Source: Halopseudomonas salegens
GTDB lineage: Bacteria; Pseudomonadota; Gammaproteobacteria; Pseudomonadales; Pseudomonadaceae
Direction of reading: 5' to 3'
Length of the DNA: 64,000 bases
Assembly: GCF_900105655.1 (NCBI RefSeq)
Contig: NZ_LT629787.1
Coordinates: 2,294,001-2,358,000 of the forward strand
A program made the translations under genes and the position numbers. Shown here piece by piece: positions 33,104 to 46,712 of the stretch (position 1 is the stretch's first letter; each line of letters opens with the position of its first letter). The notes below the pieces were generated by a model. It did not search any database. It was not told the DNA's origin and saw only the letters and a program-made list of their open reading frames with translations.

Positions 33104-34051
33104 TCAGTCCGGGTTCTGGTTTGGCGATGCCAATTGCTGCGGCAAGCCAATCGGGTGTGGCTGGTTGCGCTGACGGGCCAACCGAATCTGCCGCTGGCGT
33201 TCTTCTGCCCGCTTGCGGGTTTTTTCCGGCAGGCTGTCATAGCAGTGCGGGCAGCTGACGCCTTCCTCGTATTGCTCGGAGGCCTTGTCTGCCGCTGAAA
33301 TCGGGTGGCGGCAAGCGTGGCACTGGTCGTACTCGCCCGGCGCCAGGTCATGCCCCACAGTAACCCGATTATCAAACACGAAACACTCGCCCTGCCACTT
33401 GGTCTGCTCGGCGGGCACCTCTTCCAGGTATTTGAGGATGCCGCCCTTGAGGTGATACACCTCGTCAAAGCCCTGCTGCAGCATGTAGCTGGAGGCTTTT
33501 TCACAGCGGATGCCACCGGTACAGAACATGGCCACTTTCTTGTGTTTGGCGGGATCGAAGTGTTGCTGGATGTACTCCGGGAACTCGCGGAAGGATTTGG
33601 TCTTGGGGTCTACCGCCTGTTCGAAGGTGCCGATGGACACTTCGTAATCATTGCGGGTGTCGATCAACAGCACTTCCGGGTCGCTGATCAGGTCGTTCCA
33701 GTCCTTGGCTTCGACGTAAGTGCCCACACGCTCGTTGGGGTTTACGCCGGGTACGCCCAGGGTGACGATCTCTTTTTTCAGTTTGACCTTGGTGCGGTAG
33801 AAGGGCATCTCGTCACAGACCGAGACCTTGTAGCCCAGATCGGTCAGCCGCGCGTCGCTGCGCAGCCAGTCGAGTACCCGCGCCATGCCGGCGGGTTCAC
33901 CGGCGATGGTGCCATTGATGCCTTCCTGCGCCAGCAGCAGCGTGCCCTTGACGCCATTGTCGAGCATTTGCGTGAGCAGGGGCTCGCGCAGTGCCTGATA
34001 GTCTTCCAGGGTGACGAACTTGTACAGCGCCACCACTTCGATTGTTGCCAT
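33104..34051 (-). CDS. trhO: tRNA uridine(34) hydroxylase TrhO (rhodanese-like)
   Basis: 315 residues. The N-terminal acylphosphatase-like part ([20 protein letters not shown]) and the rhodanese domain with active-site loop [16 protein letters not shown] are typical of the YceA/TrhO family, which makes 5-hydroxyuridine at the wobble position of certain tRNAs using oxygen. The C-terminal zinc-like CHACRHPIS and [15 protein letters not shown] also fit. First gene of a short operon with the DsbA-like and DUF6122 genes. Confidence 0.93.
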   Translation of the reverse strand: MATIEVVALYKFVTLEDYQALREPLLTQMLDNGVKGTLLLAQEGINGTIAGEPAGMARVLDWLRSDARLTDLGYKVSVCDEMPFYRTKVKLKKEIVTLGVPGVNPNERVGTYVEAKDWNDLISDPEVLLIDTRNDYEVSIGTFEQAVDPKTKSFREFPEYIQQHFDPAKHKKVAMFCTGGIRCEKASSYMLQQGFDEVYHLKGGILKYLEEVPAEQTKWQGECFVFDNRVTVGHDLAPGEYDQCHACRHPISAADKASEQYEEGVSCPHCYDSLPEKTRKRAEERQRQIRLARQRNQPHPIGLPQQLASPNQNPD

Positions 34052-34157
34052 GCCTTTTCTCCGTCAACGCCCGCGTAAAGGGCGAACAAGGCGCGCAGTC
34101 TAGCAAAATGGTCGGCGCTGCACAGCGCCTCCCGTCAGCCAGACTGCTGGCAACGCC

Positions 34158-35009
34158 CTAGCAGCCTAATGCCGCCGCATGATGCTGCATGTGCTCCGGC
34201 AGGAAGCTGGCGATAAAGTAATAGCTGTGGTCATAGCCCGGTTGCCGGCGCAGGGTCAGCGGGTGGTTGTGCTGATTTGCTGCGGCCTCAAGCAATTCCG
34301 GCTTGAGCTGCTCGACCAGGAAGTTGTCGTCTTCACCCTGGTCGACCAGCAGCGGCAAGCGCTCTTCGGCGCGAGCGATCAACTCGCAGGCGTCCCAGTC
34401 CTTCCAGGCTTGCCGATCCGGCCCCAGGTAATTGCCCAGCGCCTTGTGCCCCCAGGGGCAATGCAAGGGGCTGCTGATCGGCGCAAAGGCCGATACCGAC
34501 TGATAGCGACCGGGGTTTTTCAATGCACAGACCAATGCGCCATGGCCGCCCATGGAGTGGCCGCTGATGCTGCGCTGGTCCGACACCGGAAAGTGCGCCT
34601 CGATCAGCGCCGGCAACTCGTCCACTACATAGTCATACATGCGGTAATGCCGTGCCCAGGGCTGCTGGGTGGCATTGACGTAAAACCCTGCGCCCAGGCC
34701 AAAGTCATAGGCGCCGTCTGCATCATCCGGCACCTTGTCGCCACGCGGGCTGGTATCCGGCGCAACCACCACCATGCCCAGCTCTGCCGCCAGGCGCTGG
34801 ATGCCGGACTTCTGCATCACGTTCTCGTCGGTACAGGTCAGCCCCGACAGCCAGTACAACGCCGGCAAGGGCTTGCCCTGATCCGCCTGCGGCGGCAAAT
34901 ACACGGCAAATACCATATCGCAGTTCAACACCGCCGACGGATGCCGGTAGCGCTTGAGCCAGCCACCAAAACACTTGTTGGCTGACACCAGTTCCAGAGA
35001 GGTCGTCAT
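34158..35009 (-). CDS. fghA: S-formylglutathione hydrolase
   Basis: 283 residues. It hydrolyses S-formylglutathione to formate and glutathione, the last step of glutathione-dependent formaldehyde removal. The esterase D motifs are present: [19 protein letters not shown], the nucleophile [20 protein letters not shown] and [15 protein letters not shown], and a catalytic His in [18 protein letters not shown]. It is 20 bp behind the alcohol dehydrogenase that makes its substrate. Confidence 0.95.
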   Translation of the reverse strand: MTTSLELVSANKCFGGWLKRYRHPSAVLNCDMVFAVYLPPQADQGKPLPALYWLSGLTCTDENVMQKSGIQRLAAELGMVVVAPDTSPRGDKVPDDADGAYDFGLGAGFYVNATQQPWARHYRMYDYVVDELPALIEAHFPVSDQRSISGHSMGGHGALVCALKNPGRYQSVSAFAPISSPLHCPWGHKALGNYLGPDRQAWKDWDACELIARAEERLPLLVDQGEDDNFLVEQLKPELLEAAANQHNHPLTLRRQPGYDHSYYFIASFLPEHMQHHAAALGC

Positions 35010-35029
35010 AGTTGCTCCTGTGGTCGCGT

Positions 35030-36184
<1,155 letters not shown>

Positions 36185-36214
36185 CTAAACACTGATGAAT
36201 GCACAGAATCTGAA

Positions 36215-36324
36215 AGCGGTGTTGCCAGCGCCCTGCCTCAGACCGTCGATGCACAAGGACGTGCATCGACGAGCCCCAGGGACGGCTCGTAGCGTGTCTG
36301 AGGCAGGGCGCTGGCAATGCCGCT
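36215..36324. repeat. Cloverleaf-like structured repeat (copy A)
   Basis: Outer arms 36215-36243 and 36296-36324 are complementary over 29 bp with two mismatches. Between them are two further hairpins: an 11-bp stem CGTCGATGCAC/GTGCATCGACG (36244-36271), and GAGCC with GGCTC (36271-36288). Together they could form a four-way junction in single-stranded DNA or RNA. A shorter relative is at 59131-59200. Confidence 0.85.
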
Positions 36325-36402
36325 TAACACCGAAACACGACTAATCAGGGTTTAACCGACACGAAGCGTTTAATTGATAGCAGTGTAGTAGACTCACTCA
36401 CA

Positions 36403-36423
36403 GATAATAATCAGCCAATTATC
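36403..36423. promoter_or_regulatory. Probable LysR-regulator binding site
   Basis: GATAAT (36403-36408), nine bases, then ATTATC (36418-36423) form a perfect inverted repeat with the T-N11-A pattern of LysR-type regulators, 29 bp before the LysR start and in the space shared with adhC. Binding is inferred. Confidence 0.6.
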
Positions 36424-36451
36424 AAAACATTATTGCCATACAGGGATAATC

Positions 36452-37372
36452 ATGGATCCGTGGGAAGGTTTTGACGCCTTTGTCAGTGTCGCCGACAGTG
36501 GCCACTTCAGTACCGCCGCCCAGCGACTGGGCGTCTCCACCTCACATGTCAGCCGGCAAATCGCCCGCCTCGAAGAACGCCTGCAAACCCGATTGTTCTA
36601 CCGCAGTACGCGCCAGGTCAGCCTCACCGAAGCCGGCCATACCTTCCTGCAACACTGCCGCCACCTGCTGGATGCCCGTGACGAAGCCATCCAGGCCGTC
36701 AGCGATCTCGGCGGCGAACCCAAGGGCCTGCTGCGCCTCACCTGCGCCGTGGCCTACGGCGAAAGCTTTATCATGCCCCTGGTTACTGACTTCATGCAGC
36801 GCCACCCCAAACTGCAGATCGACATGCAACTGACCAACCAGACCCTCGACCTGCTGCATGGCAGTTTCGATCTGGCCATCCGCCTCGGTCGCCTGCAGGA
36901 CTCCAACCTGATCGCCACCCGCCTGGCACCGCGCAACATGTACCTGTGCGCCGCTCCTGGCTACCTGCAACAACATGGCGCCCCGCACAGCCTGTCCGAA
37001 CTGAACCGGCACAACTGCCTGATTGGCAGCAGCGACATCTGGAGCTTCGACCAGAATGGCCGCGAAACACCGATACGGGTACACGGCAACCTGCGCTGCA
37101 ACAGTGGCCGCGCCGTACTCGATGCCGCCCTGCGCGGACTCGGCCTGTGCCAACTGCCCGACTACTACGTGCAGCAACCCATCGCCGACGGCAAGCTGCA
37201 CGCCCTGCTGCCCCAGCATCAGCCACCCCACACCGGTGTCTGGGCGCTGTACCCACAAAAACGTCACCTCTCGCCCAAGGTGCGCCTGTTGATTGATCAT
37301 TTGCGAGCCGGGTTGGCCGCCCGCCCCGAATACCATCATGCAGAACTACCCTGGTCCCAGCAGCAGCGTTAA
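36452..37372 (+). CDS. LysR-family transcriptional regulator
   Basis: 306 residues. N-terminal helix-turn-helix GHFSTAAQRLGVSTSHVSRQ, IARLEERLQTRLFYRSTRQV; C-terminal effector domain ending near YPQKRHLSPKVRLLIDHL. This is the LTTR subgroup commonly encoded beside formaldehyde dehydrogenase genes. Divergent from adhC-fghA with an operator-like palindrome between, so it probably controls that operon; the effector is unknown. Confidence 0.9.
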   Translation: MDPWEGFDAFVSVADSGHFSTAAQRLGVSTSHVSRQIARLEERLQTRLFYRSTRQVSLTEAGHTFLQHCRHLLDARDEAIQAVSDLGGEPKGLLRLTCAVAYGESFIMPLVTDFMQRHPKLQIDMQLTNQTLDLLHGSFDLAIRLGRLQDSNLIATRLAPRNMYLCAAPGYLQQHGAPHSLSELNRHNCLIGSSDIWSFDQNGRETPIRVHGNLRCNSGRAVLDAALRGLGLCQLPDYYVQQPIADGKLHALLPQHQPPHTGVWALYPQKRHLSPKVRLLIDHLRAGLAARPEYHHAELPWSQQQR

Positions 37373-37406
37373 AAACAACCTTAAAAGGCTATTTACCCAC
37401 GCGCAC

Positions 37407-37438
37407 AAAAAAACCGCCCGGCGAACCGGGCGGTTTTC
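37407..37438. terminator. Bidirectional Rho-independent terminator
   Basis: ACCGCCCGG (37413-37421), a four-base loop and CCGGGCGGT (37426-37434), with A-rich bases before and TTTT after. It lies between convergent genes: the LysR gene (ending 37372) and the DUF4168 gene (ending 37459). Confidence 0.88.
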
Positions 37439-37458
37439 AGAACTGGAATCCAAACAAC

Positions 37459-37848
37459 TCAGTTCATGGCTTCAGCGCGCTCTTGCAGCTCTGGGTCAGC
37501 CTGCAGGCGAGTAGCGATCTCGTTGTACTGGTTGACTTCAATGCCTGAATCTTCAACGGCTTCAACCATTTTTTCCTGGGCTTCGATCTGCAAAGCCTGT
37601 GCTTCTTCCTGGCTTTCTACGCCTTCAAGACGGCCAGTGAATTCGTCACGGATTTCGTTGACTTCGCTGGCGGCATCGACGAAGTTCTGCAGATCTTCAT
37701 CGCTCACTGGCTCGGCAGCTGCTTGTTGTGCAGGCATGCCACTGGGCGGCTGCTGGGCCGGGTCTGACGCTTGTGCCATGGCAGCGGTAGATGCCATGCC
37801 AAAGGTGGCCAGAGCGACTGCAGCGGTCAATGTTTTCAAGTTCATCAT
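37459..37848 (-). CDS. DUF4168 exported protein
   Basis: 129 residues. Signal peptide MMNLKTLTAAVALATFGMAS to AMA; then an acidic helical domain, VSDEDLQNFVDAASEVNEIR and GIEVNQYNEIATRLQADPEL, typical of DUF4168. AGGAGA lies six bases before the ATG at 37848. Periplasmic, function unknown. It starts back to back with the histidine kinase gene at 38017, which may regulate it, though this is only suggested by position. Confidence 0.8.
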   Translation of the reverse strand: MMNLKTLTAAVALATFGMASTAAMAQASDPAQQPPSGMPAQQAAAEPVSDEDLQNFVDAASEVNEIRDEFTGRLEGVESQEEAQALQIEAQEKMVEAVEDSGIEVNQYNEIATRLQADPELQERAEAMN

Positions 37849-38016
37849 AGGTGTTCTCCTTTCCGTTTAAAGTTATCAAATACTATTCAGATAGCGTGCC
37901 AACTTTCTAGAAAACTACCTATCTGATTGAATTTTATCGAATTTACCGAATAAAGGCGATATCGCGGCACGCGCCTGGCTGGTTAAAACCCACCCATTCA
38001 TGTATCTTTTTTACAC

Positions 38017-39505
38017 ATGAGAAAATTATATCCGTTCATATTCAACACAGGTCTGCGTCTGAACACCGTTCAACGCAGCTTGTTGCTGTTCGTTGTCTTG
38101 CCCCTGGTGCTGCTCACCGCACTGGGCATTCGCTTCGGCCTGGGCCAGGCAGGTGACTACCAACAAGAGCGACTGAAGAATGACCTTGAACTGATCGGCC
38201 GCGCCATCAGCATCCCGGTCGGGGCCGCCCTGTCGCAAAACGATAGCCAGGCAATCGAGCTCGCGCTCGGCTCGGTGTTCGTGCTTGGCGAGGTGTATGG
38301 CGCATCGGTATTCGATGTTGACGGCAACCGTATCGCGTCTGCCGGAATCACCGAAACCGACCTCAGCCGCACGTCCATCCCCACCCGCATCGTCGCCACG
38401 GGCAAACAACAGGAAGCCTTCAGCCGGGTCGGCGGGCGCGAGCTGTTTTCCCACTTCGAGCCGCTGTTCGATACCAGCGGCCAGATCAAGGGCATGATCC
38501 AGATTACCCGTCGCGCCAGTGATTTCGGGCAGGCGTTGTCGCAATTGCAGATTATTGCCTGGCTGGTCTGGGGGCTGCTCAGCCTGACGATCCTCTGTGC
38601 CGTTCTGCTCGGCCACTACGGCAGCATCGGCCGCCATGTCGACAAACTGCTGCTGCACATGCAGCGCGTAGCCCAGGGCGACCACGCCCACCGCGCAGCT
38701 CTTGAAGGCCCCAATGAAGTCGCCGCGCTGGGTGAGGGGCTGAACCAGATGCTCGACAGCATCGAACAGGCGCAGGACAACCTGGAGCAGCATCGCAAGG
38801 CCGAAACCGAGCTGCTGGCCCGTCTCAAGGACAACGAAAAAATGGCCGCCATCGGCAGTATGGCCCGCGGCATCGCCCATGAGCTTGGAGCGCCATTGAG
38901 TGTGATTGATGGTCGCGCCCGGCGCCTGCAAACCAGCCTGAGTGACGACCCGCAGCAACAGCGCCAGCTGGAAGGTATTCGTGATCAGGTCGCCCGGCTG
39001 ACCCGCACGGTACGCCAGTTGCTCGACTACTGCCGCCCGGCGGCCACCGAGCCGCGGACCCAGACTCTGCTGCCGCTGTTGCAGGGGCTGCACAGCGCAC
39101 TGCAACCGGAACTGGATGCTGCCGGCAAACAGATGCACTGCCAGCTGCCGGACGATTTACCCCCCGTTTACGCCGATGATGGCCGCCTTGAACTGGCCCT
39201 GCTCAACCTGTGTCGCAATGCCCTGCAGGCCGCCGACGGGCAGATCGGCATCAGCGTGGAAGCCGATGCCGACTGGCTGCACATGCACATCGACGATGAC
39301 GGCCCCGGCCTGCCGGACGGTCCGATCGAACGCTTGCTGGAACCCTTTTACACCACCAAATCCCCGGGCGAAGGCACTGGCCTTGGCCTCGCCATCGTCA
39401 ACAGCGTCGCGGAAGAGCATGCCGGCAGCTTGCAGCTCGGGCACAGCCCGCTGGGCGGTTGCCGCGCCACCCTGAGCCTGCCACTCACCCGACCGGAGAC
39501 CCCGC

Positions 39506-39519
<14 letters not shown>
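38017..39519 (+). CDS. Membrane sensor histidine kinase
   Basis: 500 residues. Membrane helices at about 20-42 and 176-198 enclose a periplasmic sensor domain of 130 residues; a HAMP linker follows (HMQRVAQGDHAHRAALEGPN). Phosphorylated His in SMARGIAHELGAPLSVIDGR, N box LLNLCRNALQAADG, G1 DDDGPGLPDG, G2 GTGLGLAIVNSVAEEHAGSL. The signal is unknown. It overlaps the response regulator gene by 14 bases, so the two form a two-component pair. Confidence 0.93.
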
Positions 39520-40888
<1,369 letters not shown>

Positions 40889-40972
40889 TGCGGCCAGTGA
40901 ATACACCGGCATAGCGCGCAAACCGCCTGACCACGGGTAGACTGACCTTTTCGGATTACCGGGGGACAATCC

Positions 40973-41650
40973 ATGCAACTAGCCAAAGCTTTTTTCGATG
41001 TCGGCCTGTTCAGCAACCAGGCTGCCGCGCACCACAGCTTCTGGAGCGAACGCATCGCCCTTCCCTTCGATCACAGCCTGAAGCTGGGCGGCGGCGTGCT
41101 GCAGCACCGCTTTCAGGTGGGCAGCGCCGTACTCAAACTGAACGATGCCCGCGATCCCTTGCCGACAGCCCGGGGGCCGATCCGCGAACTGCTGGTGGCG
41201 CACCCTGACTGCCAGCAGGTGGAATCCCTGCAGGACCCCGACGGCAACCGGATCACCCGCGTGCCGTCGGGGCATGATGACATTCATGGCCTGGCCGTGC
41301 GTCTGGCCGTGGCCGACCCGGCCCGCAGTGCCGATTTTTACCAGCGGGCGCTGGGCTGCAAGCTGATCAGCCCGGCCCGGCTGCAAGCGGGTGAAGCCAT
41401 CCTGCTGCTTGAGCAGGCCGACTCGCCAGCCGAGCAGGAGCAACCCCTGGCCGCTATCGGCCTGCGCTATCTGACGCTGCAGGTGTTTGACTGCGATGCA
41501 GCCCACGCGGCCGCATTGGCCGCCGGAGCCAGCAATGGCCGCGACCCGGTGACCCTTGGCAGCACCGCCCGGATTGCCTTTATCCGCGACCCGGATGGCA
41601 CCTGGATCGAACTGTCCGAACGCGCTTCAGTGACCGGCAAGGCGGTGTGA
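40973..41650 (+). CDS. VOC (glyoxalase-like) family protein, two domains
   Basis: 225 residues with two copies of the beta-alpha-beta-beta-beta unit: the first in LAKAFFDVGLFSNQAAAHHS and the second from DIHGLAVRLAVADPARSADF to ARIAFIRDPDGTWIELSERA, where the DPDG...IEL pattern with a metal-binding Glu is clear. The first half has DPDGNRITRVP. The family includes glyoxalases, dioxygenases and resistance proteins; the reaction here is unknown. Single-gene unit between the two-component system and the exporter operon. Confidence 0.8.
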   Translation: MQLAKAFFDVGLFSNQAAAHHSFWSERIALPFDHSLKLGGGVLQHRFQVGSAVLKLNDARDPLPTARGPIRELLVAHPDCQQVESLQDPDGNRITRVPSGHDDIHGLAVRLAVADPARSADFYQRALGCKLISPARLQAGEAILLLEQADSPAEQEQPLAAIGLRYLTLQVFDCDAAHAAALAAGASNGRDPVTLGSTARIAFIRDPDGTWIELSERASVTGKAV

Positions 41651-41752
41651 GCCGACCTCACACAGGGATTTACACAGTCTTTACCCAACGCCGGCACAAC
41701 AGTGGCCCCTTCCGATTACACTAGGCGCAGTTTTCAGTTGATTGGATAGTCC

Positions 41753-42907
41753 ATGTCTGCGTCTCGTCGTTCCTATTGGTGGTTACTGCTGTTATTGCTT
41801 GTTGGCGCCCTGCTGGTGGCCGGTTATCTGTGGCATGCCAATCAGCAAAATACGCCGCAATACACCACGGCCAGCGTCACCCGGGGCGATGTGGAAGACA
41901 GCATCACTGCGCTGGGTACCCTGGAGCCGCTGAACTCGGTGGACGTTGGCACCCAGGTGTCCGGCCAGCTGAAACAGTTGCATGTCGAACCCGGCGACCA
42001 GGTCAGCGAGGGTGATCTGCTGGCTGAAATCGATTCGACAATTTACCTGGCCCGCGTCGAAGCCAGTACCGCACAGCTGGCCAACCAGCGTGCGCAGCTG
42101 ACGGATCGCCGGGCCCAGCAGACCCTCGCCCGCCTGCAAGCGGAACGCCAGCGCGAGCTGTTTGCCCTTGATGCCACCAGCGAAGAAGCCCTGCAGACTG
42201 CCGAAGCCACGCTGCTCTCGGCCAATGCCCAGATCGAAGCCTTGCAGGCGCAGATTCGCCAGACCGAATCCGGCCTCAAGGGCGATCAGGCCGACCTCAA
42301 TTACACCCGGATCTACGCCCCCATGGCGGGTACCGTGGTAGAGCAGTTTGCCAATCAGGGCCAGACCCTGAATGCCAACCAGACCGCGCCGGTCGTGGTA
42401 CAGATTGCCGACCTGGCCACCATGACCGTGCGCACCCAGGTATCCGAAGCGGATATCAGCCGCATCGAGCCGGGCATGCCGGTGTACTTTTCCACCCTTG
42501 GCCAGCCCCAGCGCCGCTGGGAAAGCAGCCTGCGGCAGATATTGCCAACCCCGGAAATCATCAACAATGTGGTGCTGTTCAACGCCCTGTTCGATGTACC
42601 CAACCCGGATAACGAACTGCTGCCGAAGATGAGCGCCCAGGTGTTTTTTGTGCGCGCCGCCGCCGAAGACGTACTGACCGTTCCGATTGCTGCCTTGCAA
42701 CCGTTGCCCAACGCCGACAGCCGTGACCGTTTTCGGGTGCGCGTTCTGCATCAAGGCGCGGTAGAAGAGCGCGAAGTGCGCACCGGCGTGCGTACCCGGG
42801 TGGTGGCGGAAATTCTCGAGGGGCTGAGTGAGGGCGAGCAGGTGATTACCAGCCAGCCACTGGACGCAGCCAGCGGCAGTGAAGGCATGCCACGGCGGAT
42901 GCGTTGA
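41753..42907 (+). CDS. macA: MacA-type periplasmic adaptor (membrane fusion protein)
   Basis: 384 residues. N-terminal signal anchor ([20 protein letters not shown]), lipoyl and beta-barrel domains ([40 protein letters not shown]), and a helical hairpin between about 95 and 175 with repeated [23 protein letters not shown] heptads. It bridges the inner-membrane ABC transporter and the outer-membrane channel. One base separates it from macB, so this is an operon. Confidence 0.9.
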   Translation: MSASRRSYWWLLLLLLVGALLVAGYLWHANQQNTPQYTTASVTRGDVEDSITALGTLEPLNSVDVGTQVSGQLKQLHVEPGDQVSEGDLLAEIDSTIYLARVEASTAQLANQRAQLTDRRAQQTLARLQAERQRELFALDATSEEALQTAEATLLSANAQIEALQAQIRQTESGLKGDQADLNYTRIYAPMAGTVVEQFANQGQTLNANQTAPVVVQIADLATMTVRTQVSEADISRIEPGMPVYFSTLGQPQRRWESSLRQILPTPEIINNVVLFNALFDVPNPDNELLPKMSAQVFFVRAAAEDVLTVPIAALQPLPNADSRDRFRVRVLHQGAVEEREVRTGVRTRVVAEILEGLSEGEQVITSQPLDAASGSEGMPRRMR

Positions 42908-42908
42908 G

Positions 42909-44849
42909 ATGAATACGCCCCTGATCGAGCTGCGCGATATCAGCCGTACCTATCGCAACGGCGAGCTGGCCACCACGGTGCTGACGGATGTCTCGCTGAG
43001 CATTCAGCCCGGTGAGTTCGTTGCCATTATGGGCGCTTCCGGGTCCGGCAAATCGACCCTGATGAACATCCTCGGATGCCTGGACAAACCCAGCACCGGC
43101 CAGTACCTGTTTCAGGGCCGCGATATTGCCCAACTGGACAAGGACGCCCTGGCCAGCCTGCGGCGGGAAACCTTCGGCTTTATTTTTCAGAGCTACAACC
43201 TGATCCCCTCGGCCAGTGCCACGGAGAATGTCGAAGTACCGGCGATCTATGCCGGCATGCCGCGCGAAGCCCGGCACCGTCGGGCTGAACGTCTGCTGAC
43301 CGAGCTGGGTCTGGGTGAGCGGTTGCGCAACCGTCCCAGCCAACTGTCCGGCGGCCAGCAACAGCGGGTATCCATCGCCCGCGCGCTGATGAACGATGCC
43401 CGCGTGTTGCTGGCCGACGAACCCACAGGCGCGCTGGATAGCCAGAGCGGCAAGGATGTACTGGCGCTGCTCAAGCAGCTGCATGAACGGGGCAAGACAG
43501 TGATCGTCATCACCCACGATCCGAAGGTCGCCGCCCATGCCGATCGGCTGATCGAGATTGCCGACGGTCAGATCATTGCCGACAGCGGCAGCCGCAGCGA
43601 GCAACCCGCCGCCCCGCAATCGCCGGCCGAGGAGCACCCGATACGCGGCCTGCTCGGCGACACCCTGGAAGCGGTACGCATGGCTTTGCGTGCGTTGCGC
43701 GCCAACCTGTTTCGCACCGTGCTGACGCTGCTCGGCATCGTGATCGGCGTGGCGTCGGTCGTGGTCATGCTCGCCGTCGGCAATGGCGCACAGAAAGAAG
43801 TGGTCGACCGCATCAGTGCCATGGGTACCAACCTGTTGCTGGTCCGCCCCGGCGCACCCAATACCCGCCGCTCGGTGGATGGCTCGACCAATACCCTGAT
43901 GCCGGAAGATGCCGAACTGGTTGCCCAGGTGGACAATGTGCGCGCCGCCGTACCGGAAATGAGCGGCCGCGCCACCCTGCGCTTCGGCAATACCGATTAT
44001 CAGACCAGCGTGACCGCCACCAGCCCCGATCTGCCGCTGGCACGCAGCTGGCCGGTCGCCAACGGCGTCTTTCTCGACCAGCAGGACAATGCCCGTTACG
44101 CCGCCGTGACCGTGCTCGGGCAAACAGTGGTGAACAACCTGTTCGGTGACCAGGACCCGCTGGGCGACTATGTGCTGATCAACAACGTGCCTTTCCAGGT
44201 GATCGGCGTGATGAGCGAACGAGGCGCAACACCCTGGGGCAGCGACCAGGATGATGTGGTGCTGGTACCCCTGAACACTGGCAGCCTGCGGCTGATTGGC
44301 CAGCGGCACCTGAACACCATTACCGTGATGGTGGATGATCTGGGTCTGGCCGACCAGACCCAGGAAGCTGTGCGACAAACCCTGATTCAGGCCCACGCCG
44401 GGGTGGAAGATTTCCAGATTCGCAATATGGCCTCGCTGATCGACAATGTGGCGCAGACGCAGAATACCTTTACCGTACTGCTCGGCTCGATTGCGGCCAT
44501 CTCGCTGCTGGTTGGCGGCATCGGGGTGATGAACATCATGCTGGTGAACGTGACCGAACGCACCCGCGAGATCGGTATTCGCATGGCCACCGGCGCCCGC
44601 ACGCGGAATATCCTGCAGCAGTTTATTGTCGAGGCGATGGTGGTTTCCGCCATTGGCGGCGCGCTGGGCGTGCTCTTCGGGCTGGCCTTTGCTGCCGGCC
44701 TGCAGGCTCTGGGCACCGCCATCCAGTTCACCAGCGGCCCGGTCATTCTCGCCTTTGCCTGTGCCTTTGCCACCGGCCTGATCTTTGGTTTCATGCCGGC
44801 GCGCAAGGCCGCTCACCTTGACCCCGTGGTAGCCCTGAATGCTGACTAG
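42909..44849 (+). CDS. macB: MacB-type ABC transporter (ATPase and permease in one)
   Basis: 646 residues from the ATG at 42909. N-terminal ATPase: Walker [14 protein letters not shown], signature [16 protein letters not shown], Walker [14 protein letters not shown], and H-loop [10 protein letters not shown]. Then a membrane helix ([20 protein letters not shown]), a large periplasmic domain, and a C-terminal FtsX-type group of three helices. It is a mechanotransmission exporter, which with MacA and the channel protein moves macrolides, toxins or lipid-like substrates out; the substrate here is unknown. Confidence 0.92.
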   Translation: MNTPLIELRDISRTYRNGELATTVLTDVSLSIQPGEFVAIMGASGSGKSTLMNILGCLDKPSTGQYLFQGRDIAQLDKDALASLRRETFGFIFQSYNLIPSASATENVEVPAIYAGMPREARHRRAERLLTELGLGERLRNRPSQLSGGQQQRVSIARALMNDARVLLADEPTGALDSQSGKDVLALLKQLHERGKTVIVITHDPKVAAHADRLIEIADGQIIADSGSRSEQPAAPQSPAEEHPIRGLLGDTLEAVRMALRALRANLFRTVLTLLGIVIGVASVVVMLAVGNGAQKEVVDRISAMGTNLLLVRPGAPNTRRSVDGSTNTLMPEDAELVAQVDNVRAAVPEMSGRATLRFGNTDYQTSVTATSPDLPLARSWPVANGVFLDQQDNARYAAVTVLGQTVVNNLFGDQDPLGDYVLINNVPFQVIGVMSERGATPWGSDQDDVVLVPLNTGSLRLIGQRHLNTITVMVDDLGLADQTQEAVRQTLIQAHAGVEDFQIRNMASLIDNVAQTQNTFTVLLGSIAAISLLVGGIGVMNIMLVNVTERTREIGIRMATGARTRNILQQFIVEAMVVSAIGGALGVLFGLAFAAGLQALGTAIQFTSGPVILAFACAFATGLIFGFMPARKAAHLDPVVALNAD

Positions 44850-46245
44850 ACTCCTTGCCTGCCTGTTCGCCAGCCTGACCCTGAGCGCCTGCGCCCTGCA
44901 AACGCCATTGCCGGAACAACCCATTGCGCCACCGGCCCACTGGTCAACCGAGAGCAGCGCCGAGCTCGAAACAACCGACTGGACGGCCTGGCAGTCAGCC
45001 CAGCTACAGACCCTGCAACAACAGGCACTGAGCGCCAACCTGGATATCGCCAGCTCCATCGCCCGGCTGCGACAGGCCGATGCGCAATTGCAACAAAGCG
45101 GCGCCAGCCTGTTACCCCAGCTCAGTGCCGGACTGGGTGCCAACCGCAGCGACAGCGAACGCACTGACAGCGACGGCAACAGCAGCCGCAACAGTTACAG
45201 CGGCAACCTGAATGCCAGTTATGAAGTGGACTTGTGGGGCCGCCTGCGCGCGGAACGCGATGCCAGCCGCGCCAGCCTGCTGGCCAGCGAGTTTGATCAT
45301 GCCAGTCTGCTGTTGACCATCGAAGCCAGCGTGGCCAGCACCTGGTTCCAGCGTCTGGAAACCCGCCGCCGTCTGCAACTGGCCGAAGACAGCCTGGCCA
45401 ATGCCCAACGGGTGCTCGAGCTGGTGGAAAACCGCTATCGCCTGGGTGCGATCGACAGTCTGGAAGTCAGCCAGCAGCGTACGCTGGTCGCCCAGCTGCA
45501 AGCCGGCTTGCCCACCCTGCGCCAGCAATACCGCCAGCAAAGCAACGCCCTGGCGCTATTGATCGGCCAGGGCCCGGATGCCGAGCTGCCGGAGTCAGCA
45601 CCCGCACTGCTGGCCGACTTGCAGGTACCCGAGATTGCCCCCGGCCTGCCGGCCAGCCTGCTGCAGCGCCGGCCGGACATCCGTGCCAGCGAAGCCCGCC
45701 TGCAAGCGGCCAATGCCGATCTGACCGCCGCCCGTGCCGCCCTGTACCCGAGCATCCAGTTGACCGGGCAATACGGCGCACAAAGCCTGGCGCTGTCCAG
45801 TCTGGTGAATAACCCGGTCACCGCCTGGAACCTGGCCGCCGGCCTGAGCCAGCCCATCTTCCAGGGTGGCCGCCTGCGCGCTCGCGTTGCCCAGACCCGT
45901 GCCCGTCAGGACGAATTGCTGATCGATTATCAGCGCACCCTGCTGACGGCTTTTATCGATGTTGACAACGCCCTGAGCAATGTCGACCAGACCCGCCAGC
46001 GCGCCGCATACCTGGCCGCCACCGAAGCCGAGGCCAGCCGCGCTCTGGAACTGGCCGAGATCCGCTACCGCTCCGGTGCCATCGATCTGCAAACCCTGCT
46101 GGATACCCAGCGCACCTGGTACAGCAGCCAGGACAATCTGGCCCAGGTCCGTGCGGCGCAACTGCTGGCCAGTGTCGATCTGTTCCGGGCCCTGGGTGGC
46201 GGCTGGCAAGCGGGCGCGGTAAGCTATCCGACCGACAATGATTGA
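44839..46245 (+). CDS. Outer-membrane efflux channel lipoprotein (OprM/NodT family)
   Basis: 468 residues, overlapping macB by 11 bases. Signal peptide with lipobox ([11 protein letters not shown]), so it is lipid-anchored. Two similar halves of coiled-coil and beta strands: [80 protein letters not shown] are family landmarks. It forms the trimeric outer channel of the MacAB-type system encoded upstream. Confidence 0.93.
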   Translation: MLTRLLACLFASLTLSACALQTPLPEQPIAPPAHWSTESSAELETTDWTAWQSAQLQTLQQQALSANLDIASSIARLRQADAQLQQSGASLLPQLSAGLGANRSDSERTDSDGNSSRNSYSGNLNASYEVDLWGRLRAERDASRASLLASEFDHASLLLTIEASVASTWFQRLETRRRLQLAEDSLANAQRVLELVENRYRLGAIDSLEVSQQRTLVAQLQAGLPTLRQQYRQQSNALALLIGQGPDAELPESAPALLADLQVPEIAPGLPASLLQRRPDIRASEARLQAANADLTAARAALYPSIQLTGQYGAQSLALSSLVNNPVTAWNLAAGLSQPIFQGGRLRARVAQTRARQDELLIDYQRTLLTAFIDVDNALSNVDQTRQRAAYLAATEAEASRALELAEIRYRSGAIDLQTLLDTQRTWYSSQDNLAQVRAAQLLASVDLFRALGGGWQAGAVSYPTDND

Positions 46246-46712
46246 CTGGAGCCAACACCACCTTGCCCGCCTGCCTGCATCTCGCCACGCTGAATGAGCG
46301 CCACTTTACCCGCCACCCCGAGCCCCTGCCCGCGCTGACGGCTTGTCTGGATGGGCTTGATCGTTTGGGCAAGGCGCTGGGCGCAGGCAGCCTGAGTCAG
46401 TTCGTGGATATTACCGAGCTTGAATTGCAGGATGCCGAAGCGCTGCTGGAAGCATCGGAAACAGTCAACCGCAGCGTTGACCCCGAAACCGGCCTGGTCT
46501 GCGCGCTGGAAGACATGCAGTGGTTTCCCGTCGCCGCCGGCATGATTACCCTGGAAGCCATGCTCAATCACCTGGCTCGCAATCACCCACGCGAACTCAA
46601 GGGTGCCGATCTGGCGCAACTGAGCGCCGAACTTGTCTACTGCGAACAGCAGCTACGCCCGCTGGAGCACGAGGGCGCGCAATTTCATTTGCATGCGGTC
46701 GTCAGCGACTGA
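46242..46712 (+). CDS. Hypothetical protein at the end of the exporter operon
   Basis: 156 residues if started at the TTG overlapping the previous stop; a TTG at 46263 with GGAG upstream is an alternative. No membrane segment. DGLDRLGKALGAGSLSQFVD and a central NRSVDPETGLVCALEDMQWF look like a small helical domain. No family recognised. It may be co-transcribed with the exporter; its 3' end overlaps the acyltransferase gene on the other strand by 28 bases. Confidence 0.55.
   Translation: MTGANTTLPACLHLATLNERHFTRHPEPLPALTACLDGLDRLGKALGAGSLSQFVDITELELQDAEALLEASETVNRSVDPETGLVCALEDMQWFPVAAGMITLEAMLNHLARNHPRELKGADLAQLSAELVYCEQQLRPLEHEGAQFHLHAVVSD

Noticed and set aside
32464..33516. Long version (350 residues) of the DsbA-like protein
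   Set aside because: The extra N-terminal part is antisense to trhO-coded sequence and Arg/Ser/Thr-rich; a good ribosome site and the family start fit 33093.
42846..45191. Minus-strand open frame of 781 codons opposite macB
   Set aside because: It is the antisense shadow of the intact macB gene, with low-complexity His/Gly/Gln-rich translation and no motifs; GC-rich coding bias keeps it open.
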